A stretch of 64,000 nucleotides of DNA from Vesta saturnalis (taxonomy: Eukaryota > Arthropoda > Insecta > Coleoptera > Lampyridae), in the NCBI GenBank assembly GCA_036346205.1, contig JARFJB010002009.1:5290001-5354000 (forward strand), written 5' to 3'. The notes under the pieces were generated by a model. The model had not been told where the DNA came from. It was given only the letters and a program-made list of their open reading frames with translations, and ran no database searches. Position numbers and translations under genes: made by a program. Below are positions 12,073-23,947 of this stretch, piece after piece (the first letter of the stretch is position 1; each line of letters starts with the position of its first letter).

Positions 12073-14092
12073 TATATTAAACGACGTTTCTGATTCGTAT
12101 ACCCAAAATGTGTAAATAACTCTACGTTAAATTGATTTTAATATGTAACACCTATTTCATTTTTTTTATTCGTATCTACAGCTCTTAATAGCTATTTAAT
12201 GAGTCCTCACTGAGTTTAAACTTTTCTATTTTTATCTGAAATATCTCATCAGTTTTTTGAAGAGATAACTTTTGGAGTATTGTTTATCTTTTTATTAAAA
12301 TTAAAATTATCTGCGGGGCTGAAGTATAATTAACAAAAAATTTACATACTATGAAGACAAAATCTTTCTTTTTATATTTTATTCATCACACTTACAAGGT
12401 GCGAAGGGTAGACGTTATGGTTATTTTAAAATTTCAACTATAAGTTGGATAGCAATTGTAGTGTATGTGGGTGATAAACTCAAAAAAGAAAAATTGAAGA
12501 TTCAAATACTGCTATTAAAGTTTAAACAATTATTAAATACTCGTTACAGTAATTTAGAAAGTGCGGACAAAGCATTCGCGTTAGGCCGTGGGTTTTAATT
12601 TTTTACGAGTTAAAAGGCCGTCTATTGCTACTCAAAAAATGACTAAATCGATAAAATAATCAATCTTAAGGGCACCAGTCTATCGGACTAAAGTAAAAGC
12701 TATTAAATCTAAGTGCGATGTACTTCGCAGCTTTGTAAAGGTTTGAAAATGCTTCAAGTAGCGACAATGAGTTGAACACAATTACTCTACAATCAAAAGT
12801 ACTGAAGAGAAATTAAGATAATAGTTGTTAGAATTCCTTTTTCTCATTTCCTACCGTAATATTGTTTTTTTTTTTTTGTATTGTTCAAATATAACCATTA
12901 AACTTCAGTCTCAAACCCACTAATCAATCGGTTACTAAAATACAACTATTTAGGGTTTTCCAAGATAACCGGAAAACTAATTGTTCCTCACCATCCTTAT
13001 ATATACACACCCTTATACAAGTAAATGTTATTGTATCTCACAATCTACTTCTTCCCTTGTAATATATTACACGTAATTACTATTAACTTTATTGTATTTT
13101 AAGAGTTAGAAAAGTTTTTTCTAAATCCTGTTAAGATATTAATATATTTATACACCACTAACTCATTTAAGGCCAATATTTATTTATTACAGATCTGGTA
13201 AAGTCATTTAAACTTTACTGCACTGCAAATGTTCTACTAATTTAAAGCATTTTCCTTCATCCATTAACAACAATTCATACATAACTTTATATGTTAGTAT
13301 CCCGAAACCGGAACTAGTAGTTTAAAATTTAAGTAGGACACTTTAATATACAATTAAGTATTTCCAAAAATGGCACAAAAGACGGCGCATGCTCGAAGAG
13401 CAACATGATCTTGTCAAGCTAAATAATAAACTGTCCAGGATTCATATGGCAGATGGCTTTTGTTACAGCCGCTTTACTCACTAAAATATGCGTGAATTTT
13501 TACCATTAAACCTTGAAAGCATCCAATAGAATAAATTCCAAAAGAGCTTGATCGTCTTCTATGTCTATTTTCATCTCAATACCATTTTTACTTAAAACTG
13601 CTAATTAAAATACGAAGGAAGGCTTATTTCAAAATTTTATGTGTTTTTTGAAACCTTTTATTAGTAACGAAACTCGGTTGTATTGTAACCACATTTGACA
13701 TTAAAAAAATTTAAATAACATAAAATATACAATTCTGTCGTTAAAAAGTCACTACATTATCTATAGATCTTACTTAATCTTTCTACATTAATTTTAAAAC
13801 TGTTCTTTATTATTTTATACACAATTCTAAAATACAGTATTATGACTTTAATTTTTACATAAAATAACGAAAAGTTTGCTTTTATAACTAAAATCCATTA
13901 AAGATCTACTCGTTCTAAATTTAAATTTTATAAATTATAGCTTTAATTGGTGCGCCATACATTTCAATGGCGCATCCCAACACACGAACCACAAAAAAAA
14001 ATTATATACGTTCAGAATATTCGTTTACGTAATTTTTAATATTAATTAAAACTCTAAACATTACTCTATTTAATGTAAACAGTCCCTTACAA
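12073..14092. other. Unassigned AT-rich sequence
   Basis: Poly-T and AT-rich stretches only. I found no reading frame with recognisable motifs and no inverted or direct repeats. Confidence 0.5.
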
Positions 14093-14217
14093 TGTAGGGG
14101 AAGGTGGTTCACAGTTAGACGGTTTTTCTTCTAATTAATATTTTGTCGATTATATTGCATAATACTAAATTTACAAAAATAAACCAAATATTCAAAATCT
14201 AAAAAGTGCAGAATGTC

Positions 14218-16273
14218 TCAGTGTACCCTAAAGTGGTCCACTATGAGATGGGTATTAGTACACAGTGAGACAGTACTTAATATACGTCTAGACGTCCAAA
14301 ATTGACTTCGAATTGAACAAACTGATTCTGTCTTTTTGTTTTTCCAAATAATTGAGGACTTGGGAGAACCATGACAATGTCTTTTAGGTGAACAGATGTG
14401 AGGTAGAAAATTTCTAATATCATGTTCCTCATCGCTATTTATTTCACTTATAATTTTTCCAATGAAGTACTTCAATGTTTTTTTGCATGAGAATTTAACT
14501 AAAACGTAGTCATCTATTGTCATATCTCGGTCTAATTCTTCAAAGCCTGTTATCGGATCATTCAAATTCTCATCGTACTCTGATGACCCTGACGATAACT
14601 CACTTGCATTTTCTGACGAAGAATCTGTCTCCACGATCCTTTTTTTAACTGTTTTTACCTTTATATTGCGTTTTTCGGTCTCTTTTGCTTTCAGTTCTAA
14701 TTTTTCAGGAGTATCAGTCGGAATAAAGCTTTTGCTACGTTTTCAATTTTGAACCTGTTTCTGGAAATCCTCGAAACTGTTGCGGACTTACAAAATTTTC
14801 GTTACAACACTTCCAACACTTTATCATTTGCAGCTATATTTTCAAGAACATTAGTTGTTGAGGTAGTTTCAAGAAAACTGGTTGTTGAGGTAGATGGGGT
14901 ATTAGAACACTGTTGACCATCGCCATTGTCTACAGAAACTAAACTGGTGCATGTGTTCATACCACTAGAACCTGGGACATGCGGTTGGTTGAAATCTCTG
15001 CCAGCAACACTGCTGGCAGGAAATCGTCGTCGGTGAAAATATCACGATTAAAAGGAAATATTCCTGTTTTACGGAATCCTGATATTATGTTAATTGGGGT
15101 CATAGAATGCTGAAACGCTGTAGCAATACATTCAGGAACATCGTAAATAGTCATAGGTATCCCTGGATGGTGCATTAACCAAGAATCCACGGCTCGATTA
15201 TAATGAGCTTTGAAAGAAAAATACACACCAACATCAAGCGGCTGCAGCTTGTTGCTACAGTGTGGTGGAAATGTAAGAATTGTGATTCCATGTCGCTTGG
15301 CTAAATCAATAACTTCAACAGAAAGGTGACTTTCATGATTGTCATATAAAATAAAGGTTGGATTCTCAACAGAAGAGTTAGTGTGTTTAATAAAGTGGCT
15401 CATAACTTCAGTAAATAGTTGACTATTCATCCAACCTGAAGGCGTTGCCAGTCCTAAACTTCCAGGTGGTGCATTATGCAACATGTGTGATTTAAAGTGC
15501 GTCCGAGGGAATATTATGGCTGGTGGTATTGTATTGCCAATCGCACAAAACAGCATACCGTTACTAGGGAACCCCGTTCCCCACTTGTTGCCTGGCTAAC
15601 TTGCTTAACTCCTTTACAAGCTATTATTTTCTTAGGCTTCTGGACAGTTGTACACCCAGTTTCATCTAGGTTCCAAATTCTTGACCCAATAGCAAATTGT
15701 TCATTTCTCTTTAGGACTCCTTCTAATTTGTCAAAAAATATTCGCACGTTGTGCCTGTTAAAGGAGGTTGCTCGGGAAAGGCTGCAGCCTTCTGGTTTCC
15801 TAATGCTTAATTGTGGATGGCGCTTAAGAAAACCTCTCATCCACTCTAATCCTGCTGCTTTATTTTCTAACCAGTTATTTGGAACTTTAATTTGATTTTT
15901 CATAGCGGTTTCATACGCTAATCGACGACACTAGTGTTGTTAAACCATAGTTCATTTTGGAACAGGTCTCCAAATACATTGCCAATATATTTTCTTGATC
16001 CAGTGTCTGCACGCATAATTAGGCCTCATTCTAATATCTTCGTCTTTGTTAATTTTCTTCTCCTTAACATACCTTAAAATATACCAAAAGTTTACAGTTA
16101 TATTTACATTGCTGCTTAATAACTTACCTTGCTAATGTTTGAAAGGAAACTTCTTTTAACTCAGCTGCTTTACGTAGTGACACGCCATTTTCTAAAACCA
16201 GTTTAACTGCTTCTCTCATTGTTTGCTCAGTGAAGGATCCTATATTTGTTTTCCTTTTACGATTTCTTGCCAT
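14218..16273 (-). pseudogene. Pogo-family transposase, frameshifted, with C-terminal SH3/Tudor-like tail
   Basis: Exon 1 (16128-16273) encodes a pipsqueak/CENP-B type helix-turn-helix: basic MARNRKRKT, then MREAVKLVLENG and VSLRKAAELKEV. It ends at AG|GTAAGTT, and exon 2 opens at 16072 with RYVKEKKI, so the reading is continuous. A frameshift follows near 16000. The DDE_1 core covers 15903-14957 with a second frameshift near 15545: first Asp in WNLDETG, second in ILYDNHESH and third in KLQPLDVGVY, with 35 residues between the last two. After a broken linker (SPQQFRGFPETG) comes an acidic, Ser-rich stretch and a module reading DDYVLVKFSCKKTLKYFIGK (14634-14218), like SH3 or Tudor folds. The frameshifts show it is dead. 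Confidence 0.85.
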
Positions 16274-16309
16274 TTCCTAAAAAGAATGTTTTTATTTATG
16301 ACTTGTGAG

Positions 16310-16335
16310 GTACAGTGAGACGTCTCACTGTGTAC
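16310..16335. promoter_or_regulatory. Palindrome upstream of the pogo-type transposase start
   Basis: TACAGTGAGAC is followed directly by its inverse GTCTCACTGT, 37 bp before the transposase ATG and inside the transposon end region. The same half-site recurs at both ends of the element. It could be a transposase or promoter site; function is inferred only from position. Confidence 0.4.
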
Positions 16336-16730
16336 CCTTTAAATGTGTCTCAAAGTGTCCCACGTGCACACTTTGAATAAAAATAAATATTTTTCTTAAA
16401 ACAGGTGTAATAGAAAGCCAATAAAATGTTAATAAATATGTCTACACCTAAATTTTACTTACCCAAAATTTTAAAATTATAACTATAACCAATTTTGCTA
16501 AAGCGACTTCGAAACCGATCTTCAAATTTTTACTTTCGCACATAAATTTTGCAATAACACTTTTATACTGTCTACGAACGAGTGAATTAGATTGAGAATT
16601 TGGTTATACCTGTAACTGCTAAAAAGAAACAATATGAGGTGGGAGTTCATAACGCTGGGTTGCCACATTGTGAAATAAACTTTATATCTTACTGTGGAAC
16701 CCGTCTCAATGTGGACCACGCTCCCCTACA

Positions 16731-19000
16731 CATCGATTACATGTTGATAGTAAAAAATAACGTGTGCATTTATCTTGCACGTGGTAATTTTATCTATTCA
16801 GTTCTAATATTGTAAATTAAAATATTTGAAATTATTTAACTCACAATTTCTAAAGCGTACGGTTTTAATCGTATCTAAAATGGGTTACTCTATTAAATCT
16901 TATACTTTTCAATGCCTTATAGCTAGTTACTAAAATAAAATGGGTATATTTCATTTTACACATTCTGAATTATCATTTTTCAACTTAGTTTTGAATGAGG
17001 TTGACTGCAATCATCCAAGACTTTTAATAACAATAACGGGCACTTGTCTAGATGAAATAATATTGCACTTATTGCTTTTAATTCAATCAAAATCAATGTG
17101 TTTGCTTCAGTATAAATGACTTTGACTTTTTCTGTAATAATGAGTATTATAAAACTAAGAGAATAAATTCGTGACCTCCTGAACTTCAGAATCAGTATGG
17201 AGTTCGAATAATGTTAACTTTAATCAAATAAAACAACATTATTACACTCATATAATTAATTTTCAATCAATTACCTAAATCATGAACAGAGGTGATTTAT
17301 TTTAATATAATGCATATGCAATAATAGTGAATATGACAGTAAATTACTTCTTGAGTAAATGATTGAAAACCTTGTAAGTATAATGCATAGACTTGCCCAG
17401 TAGTCTGCGGTTGTTTTTCTGTACAAATATGAATAACGCATATTGGATTCAATGAATAACTAGTTTTATGTATAGATACATACCCACATTAGACTAATGA
17501 TATTTATGACGGTTGAAGCATGATAGTAAACTAATCAGTGAAGAAATAATCAAAAACAAATTAAAATTACTTGATACTTATATATCTTGAATTTGACTTA
17601 CCATCAGTATTACTACTAATAATTATTAATAATTACAGAATTCTTCTAGAAAATAGAATCAAATTCAGGTAGTACCTAACTCGCATGGCACTAAAATATT
17701 TAATTTCTTAAATAGGTACATGTTAGCAATAATTTTGTTTTAATTATAAACAACAAAGGATAAGGGATAGATACTGTGATGTGACATTTTGGTGCGAATA
17801 TGCCTTAGTTTATTTTCCTAGATGATAAATCTGTATAAATATTTTTTATAAGAGTGTTTCTTGATATGGACCGAAAAATTGTGTGATAAAAAAGGTACAA
17901 ATTGGAAATGTGTTGGGTTTTATACCTTAGTAATTCGTGTACATTAACTGTCCAAATAAAGATATTAACATCTTTTTTTCTAGATATTTAAAAGTGTAGA
18001 GTGCTTTGATGTTTGTATACAAATTAAGTAAAGCGTTTGTCGAAATACGCCATACATAATTTGTGTATTTCTCAGTTTTAATGGTTTTTATGACCCTTTC
18101 TAGGTTTATATTTTATTTACTTTAAAAAATCGCATTGTAACTTTTTTGATGTTTTAGAAAATGTCTTCTTCTATTCTGTAGTGTTTCTAATCTGTGATTT
18201 AAAATAATTATCTATACTGTATATGTAAGATAATAAACATATTTTCCTGTGGTTTAGCTTATTATACACTCCCACATTTTACCTACTGCAACCAGGCCAT
18301 CAAACATTGCAAATATCAAACAAAACTAACCCATCAGATTACATTAGTATTTGTACAATTATATTACATAGAAAAGCACTTTCATTATTTTCAGAAAGTG
18401 TATTATAATTTTCTAGCATTTGATTTGAAGGTGGTCATTGTGAATTTATTTATTATTTCACATAATCATTTATTTGCGTGATGATATATGAGATTTTCTA
18501 CATTTCAAGAAATCATTCTTTTTTAAAAAATTTTAATTTTGAAGGTTTTTAAAATTTACTAACCTGAATGTTAGGCAACTTACATAGCAACAGTGTAGTT
18601 AATGCTGTATTTAAGGATAAGAATATATTGTATTGTACATTGTGGGCTAAGATTTAGGAATAGCAGCTTCCCAAGCATCTTCATGCGCATTAACTCCAAT
18701 AGTTATTAGCACTACCCATACCAGAACTTTGCATTAACTAAGAAAGTTCCATTTCATTTTTAAATTTAAATATTTAGGGTTAATTCGGTACATATTAGAA
18801 GTTTATGCACATATAAATATTTTTATTTTGATTGCGTCGTTCAAATAAACCGAGAGATTCTGTTTGGGTTTTTTTAAAATATTTTAAATTTCATTTTGTG
18901 GAAAATGCAACAGAAAAACTAGAAGGTGCATGGACTGCTTTTGTAATTTCCGAGATATTAGATGGCAAATTTTTCAAAATTTGATATGAAGAATGAATTC

Positions 19001-19004
<4 letters not shown>
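16731..19004. other. Unassigned AT-rich sequence
   Basis: No coding frame, repeat or element end was recognised in this 2.3-kb stretch. It may be single-copy intergenic or intronic DNA. Confidence 0.5.

Positions 19005-19057
<53 letters not shown>
19005..19057. repeat. (AT)n microsatellite
   Basis: A pure AT run of about 50 bp ends exactly at the 5' edge of the non-LTR retrotransposon. Confidence 0.97.
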
Positions 19058-19059
<2 letters not shown>

Positions 19060-21847
19060 AACGATTTGTATAAACATAGGATTAAATCTTACTCTGTAGA
19101 TAAATACTGTTTGGAATCAAGTTTTGAAGTATGTGCTGTATCATATTGCAATAAACTGTGTATTATTTGTGTTTACAGGGCACCTTCATCAAAATTTGAA
19201 ATTTTCTTTCAAATGTTAACTATGCTTTTAACAGAAGTCACACAAAAATTCTCAAACTTAGTAATTACAGGAGACTTTAATATCGATGGTTTACAAAACA
19301 CTGCCGATAAGAAAAATTTATTCAATTTAATTCAAAGTTTCGGACTTAATAATTTCATCTTTGAGCCTACTCGTATCGACACTAGGCATGGTTATCATGC
19401 AAAAACTCAAATTGATTACTTTATCACTAATTCTTCAAACAACAAATGTAATGTTCTTGATTTATTACTGTCGGATCACAAAGCTATTCACTCTGAATTA
19501 GAAGTGTCGTACTTAATAGACTATAATGATGAAACTCGAAGTGGTAGATCTAAATCTAAGCGATCTCTCTCAACCAATAACATGAATAATTTTGCATTCT
19601 ATTATAATAACTATCATGATTTATTTCAAGTCGACCACAATCACATAGATGATTATTACGACGAATTCATTACGCACTTTCAGTGGTGTTTGAATGTAAC
19701 CTGTCCAAAAAACAAATAGCAATAAATATTTGAATACTGACGTCAAAATAAGTTACGAAGCAAAACCGAACTAGAGAATCTCAAATCGATTCGTAAATTA
19801 GTAAGTGAGTCAAACAACTTAGAACTAAAGATATCTCTAAAAAAGCGTACTAAAGAACTTAAAAATAAGATTAAAATAAGTAATGTTAATAAAAATGTAC
19901 AGCTAATAAATAGCTCTGAAAATAAAAACCGTACGCTGTGGAAAATAATAAATAATCGCCGAAAGACAACAAACAACAATAACAAAATTGAATTGCATTT
20001 AGATGGCAAGACAATAACAGAGAGTACAGAAGTAGTTAGTACCTTTTCAAATTATTTCTCTACTACAATACGTTCTAAACTCAGCCAGCATTTTCCACAA
20101 GCCTCAATTTCGTGTAGTCTGCCTGCTATTAACAGTAACTCTATGTTTATAACTCCTATAGATGAATTTGAAGTTAGCACTGTAATAGGAAATATGAAAA
20201 ACACATTTTGTACAGGATTAGATGAAGTTCCTATTCAATTAATAAAATATTGTAGATCATCACTGGCAAAGATATTGCATTTATAATTAATCAAGCTATT
20301 GAAATGGGCCAATTTCCTACATTATTGAAATCTGGAAACATTATTCCACTACATAAAAAAGGAAATAAATTTTGTATTGAAAATTACAGACCAATCACCC
20401 TATTAAGCTGCATATCGAAAATAATTGAAAAAATCATTTGTAACAAAATTTACTCATTTGTAATGAAGCATAATATTTTCACTGATCGACAATATGGCTT
20501 TAGACCCGAATTGTCTACAGAAATAGCAACCGTTCATTTCATTCAAAAAATATATGATCATGTGAACAATGGGAAACATGTAAACTGTCTTTTTCTTGAT
20601 CTTACCTCAGCGTTTGATACAGTTGATCCAAACTTTCTTTGTGAAAATTACATTTATTAGGACTCAGAGGAAAATCAATAACTTATTGATGTCATATTTA
20701 AATAATAGAGAATTTGTTGTGTCGTATAATCAAGCGAAGTCTGATACTTTTGCATTAAACCTTGGCGTAGGGCAGGGTTCAAATATAGGTCCTCTACTTT
20801 TCATTCTGTTTGTCAACGATCTACCCAGTTATATAGCAACAGGTGACGCATTTATGTACGCTGACGATACCACTATTATAATTACTGCAGAGAACGAACA
20901 AGACCTTGAAGATAAAACAGAAGTTGTATTAAATGAATTAAATGAATTTACACTTTGGTGTCGAAAGAATATGCTTATATTAAATAAGAATAAAAGTGTT
21001 TGTCTTACCATACGAAAAAAAGGAATTATCAATTTCACAGAAATTGCTTCTGTAAATAACACCAAATTTTTAGGTACAACAATTGATACCAATCTTACTT
21101 TTGAATATCATATTGACGAGTTATGTAAACAATTACAAAAGTCTTGCTATGCTATAGCTAGTTTAAAATCTGAGCTTAACACCACTTACCTTATTAATGC
21201 GTATTATTCCTTGGTATACTCTCTTACCTCATACAACATCATTGTATGGGGACACTCTACATGTTGGCCGTGTCAGCTTATTGCAAAAACGTATTATTAG
21301 AGTACTGTTTGATTTACCATTTCGAGAATCGTGCAGAAGTACTTTTAAAACTTATAATCTTATGACGGTAACTTGCATTTACATCTATAAGACTGCATGT
21401 TATGTGCACAAAATATAGACAAATTTTTGCAGGTAAACCATCTCCATGGTTACGTACGAGATCGGCCCACAAGTTATGTATTCCAAAGCCAAATCTATCA
21501 TTATACAAAAATCTCCTAATTATGCTGGGTGTATCATATACAATAAATTACCAGACAGTATAAAAAGAAACACCTAACAAATTTAAATTTGTGCTCAAGA
21601 AACATCTTATCAGCAATTGTTTTATAGTTTCAATGAATTTATTAGTACTGATTGGAGAGATACGAATGCATAAACCTGTGATATTTCTGTTAATATGTTT
21701 TTATTATGTTTCTTATGTTTTATTATGATTATGTTTTTATTATTATATAGGAATTATAAATGTATTTGTAATGTAATATTGACAATACCACTGCTGTGTA
21801 CACTGTTAATGTGTATGTATGCTTTATTGGCTTAAATATATTATTAT

Positions 21848-21850
<3 letters not shown>
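19058..21850 (+). mobile_element. 5'-truncated non-LTR retrotransposon (Jockey/CR1-like)
   Basis: Coding sequence for an endonuclease and reverse transcriptase begins immediately after the (AT)n tract, so the 5' part is missing. The 3' end is a TTATTATTATTA tail at about 21839-21850, merging into (TA)n. This organisation is typical of a LINE copy made by target-primed reverse transcription. Confidence 0.85.
19066..21590 (+). pseudogene. Endonuclease-reverse transcriptase of a non-LTR element
   Basis: The apurinic-type endonuclease C-terminal half is at 19066-19719 (VITGDFNIDG; LLSDHKAIH). A linker rich in Lys and Asn follows in another frame to 20009. Reverse transcriptase blocks are in order: FSNYFST, CTGLDEVPIQLIKY, PLHKKGNK / ENYRPITLLS, DRQYGFRPELST, LFLDLTSAFDTV, GVGQGSNIGPLLFILFVND and the catalytic YADDT (near 20860). 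A frame change after 21270 leads to the C-terminal GCIIYNKLPDSIK block near 21530. At least four frame breaks (near 19720, 20285, 20650 and 21290) make it inactive. The clade is uncertain; Jockey or CR1/L2-like is the best fit from memory of motifs. Confidence 0.85.

Positions 21851-21916
<66 letters not shown>
21851..21916. repeat. (TA)n microsatellite, left flank of a mariner-like element
   Basis: An uninterrupted TA run joins the LINE tail to the left end of the 21917-23864 element. Confidence 0.97.
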
Positions 21917-21919
<3 letters not shown>

Positions 21920-23864
21920 CGTGTTCATCGAGGAATGGGACAGTGCAATATCTCGAGAGCGGATGGAGATTTTTAAATTATGAAAATATTTTGGTAAATA
22001 TGTTCCAAGGGCGCACATTTGTTGGCACAAAGATTTGAATCAACGCCCATCACCGCCAGGTGGCGCTATCTCACTTCAATTTTTTAAATGCAATACCCTA
22101 TTTTTTATTTCATTTTTGGATTCTATGGCGTATTTGTGATTACTTTTATTAAGACTCCTACCAACCTATCTTTTGTAGTTTCTGAGAAACAATACAAATT
22201 AAATTAAATGTTCAAATGTTTCTCCATCATTTTCTACACACGTTTGATAACGTCTAATTAATGTAACACTAGTTGCCGCTCTTAAAGTTTCTCGTGGTAT
22301 GTTTGCACAAGCAATTCTAATTTTGTTTTGTAACTCCTCTACATCTCTAGAAGGCGTTTCATACACTACACTCTTTAAATGTCCCCAAAGAAAGTAGTCT
22401 AAGGGACTAAGGTCAGGAGAACGAGCTGGCCACATAATGGGACCATTTGTACCTATCCATCGTTGCGAAAACACTCTACTTAGATCATTTCTCACTATTG
22501 CGCTATTGTGCGCCGGTGCGCCATCCTGTTGAAAGTACATCGCTTGCCGCAGATTTACATTTACATCTTCAAGCAAAGGAGGCAGTTGATTTTCAAGAAA
22601 ATCCAAATAGCGTTGGCCTGTTAAGGTACCATTAAAAAAATATGGGCCAATCAATTTGTCATCTATCATTCCGCACCATACATTTACGTTCCATCTCACT
22701 TGGAAATTGGTTGCTCTTACCCAATGAGGATTTTCTGACGACCAGTAATGGGAATTGTGGCGATTAACGATTCCATTGTTTGAAAAATTACTTTCATCAG
22801 ACCACACGGTACGACCTAGAGAATTAGGGTCTTGCGCATAATGTTCCATAAAAACTCCGGTGATAAAATTAAGTCTGCGATCTTGATCTCCTGCATGCAG
22901 TCCATGTACCAAATGAATTTTAAATGGTTTGTATTTATTAGATTTTAATATTTTATGGACAGAACCAACTGATACGGCACACTCTTCAGAAATAGATCTC
23001 ACAGACACATGAGGATTATAAGCTACACATGCTAATACATCGGCGGTGTGTGCTTCATCTGTTGCTGTCTTTGTGCGATTCTCGCACTTACGGTGAGAAA
23101 AATGACCGGTTCCCCTCAAAATATTTGCTACACGAACAAATGTATTTTTTCCGGGATGGCGTCGATCGGGAAACCTGGCAGCATACAATACTTGTGCAGC
23201 CCTTGCATTTTTTCTACATTCACCATAAATTATTACCATATCAAAATATTCTTCGTTAGAAAACGTAAACATAATTATGGAATTTGAGGACGCACAGACG
23301 ATTTTCAAAACTGAAACTGTAAACTGACAGAAACTTGACAGACACTTCATTACGCGTGTTTTCATGGCATGATAAATATTTCACATGATTCTTAATCAAC
23401 GACTGTGATAAGTTGGTCACCCTTACAATTCAGTGTACAGTGTATCGCTTTATTTCGGCGTTATCTGCATTATTTTTGTGGAAGAACAATCTTTTGTCTT
23501 TCATTTGGTATAAAATTTGCTATTTTGTCTGTATCACTCAAATGTTATGAGCACTTCCTGAAATTACGTTTTTGTGCTAAAATTCCAAGGATTTTTTTTT
23601 CTCAGAAACTACAAAAGATAGGTAGGTAGGAGTCTTAATAAAAGTCATCACAAATATGTCATAGAATCCAAAAATGAAATAAAAAATAGGGCATTGCATT
23701 TAAAAAATGAGATAGCGCCAGCTGGCGGTGATGGGCGTTGATTCAAATCTTTGTGCCAAGAAATGTGCGCCCTTGGAAGATATTTACAAAAATATTTTCA
23801 TAATTTAAAAATGTTCATCCGCTCTCGAGCTATTGCACTGTCCCATTCCTCGCTGAACACGCTG
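21917..23864. mobile_element. Apparently complete mariner-like element inside a TA microsatellite
   Basis: Left end CAGCGTGTTCATCGAGGAAT and right end ATTCCTCGCTGAACACGCTG are inverses. The arms continue for about 270 bp (21917-22192 and 23595-23864), through GGCGCTATCTCA and CTACAAAAGATAGGT. Pure (TA)n tracts of 66 and about 75 bp lie directly on both sides. An intact transposase frame is inside, so the copy could be recent. Confidence 0.93.
22199..23272 (-). CDS. Mariner-like transposase, intact (DD36D type)
   Basis: The frame is 357 residues from MFTFSNEE at 23272; an upstream in-frame ATG would add 31 residues that overlap the inverted repeat and have no counterpart in relatives. Residues 6-60 form the N-terminal DUF4817-like helix-turn-helix (YAARFPDRRHPGKNT at 30-44). 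Residues 85-112 fit a second helix-turn-helix (VSVGSVHKIL). Candidate catalytic residues are D159 (VWSDESNF), D250 (QQDGAPAHN) and D287 (ARSPDLSPLD), with 36 residues between the last two. It has exactly the same length as the transposase at 2649-3722 but is only a distant relative. No disabling change is visible. The stop lies just outside the inverted repeat. Confidence 0.93.
   Translation of the reverse strand: MFTFSNEEYFDMVIIYGECRKNARAAQVLYAARFPDRRHPGKNTFVRVANILRGTGHFSHRKCENRTKTATDEAHTADVLACVAYNPHVSVRSISEECAVSVGSVHKILKSNKYKPFKIHLVHGLHAGDQDRRLNFITGVFMEHYAQDPNSLGRTVWSDESNFSNNGIVNRHNSHYWSSENPHWVRATNFQVRWNVNVWCGMIDDKLIGPYFFNGTLTGQRYLDFLENQLPPLLEDVNVNLRQAMYFQQDGAPAHNSAIVRNDLSRVFSQRWIGTNGPIMWPARSPDLSPLDYFLWGHLKSVVYETPSRDVEELQNKIRIACANIPRETLRAATSVTLIRRYQTCVENDGETFEHLI

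Positions 23865-23939
<75 letters not shown>
23865..23939. repeat. (AT)n microsatellite
   Basis: A pure AT run between the right end of the preceding element and the left end region of the next one. Confidence 0.97.
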
Positions 23940-23943
<4 letters not shown>

Positions 23944-23947
23944 CCAC

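Larger units (their letters stand above)
14093..16730. mobile_element. Pogo/Tigger-type DNA transposon, decayed
   Basis: The left end TGTAGGGGAAGGTGGTTCAC and the right end GTGGACCACGCTCCCCTACA are imperfect inverses of about 30 bp, extending to the GTCTA / GTCTC blocks. A degraded pogo-family transposase fills the interior on the minus strand. Several subterminal copies of a GTGAGAC / GTCTCAC motif occur near both ends (14270, 16315, 16345), a plausible set of transposase-binding sites. Confidence 0.8.

Noticed and set aside
15497..15895. 132-codon plus-strand frame
   Set aside because: It is antisense to the pogo DDE core, whose motifs read clearly on the minus strand.
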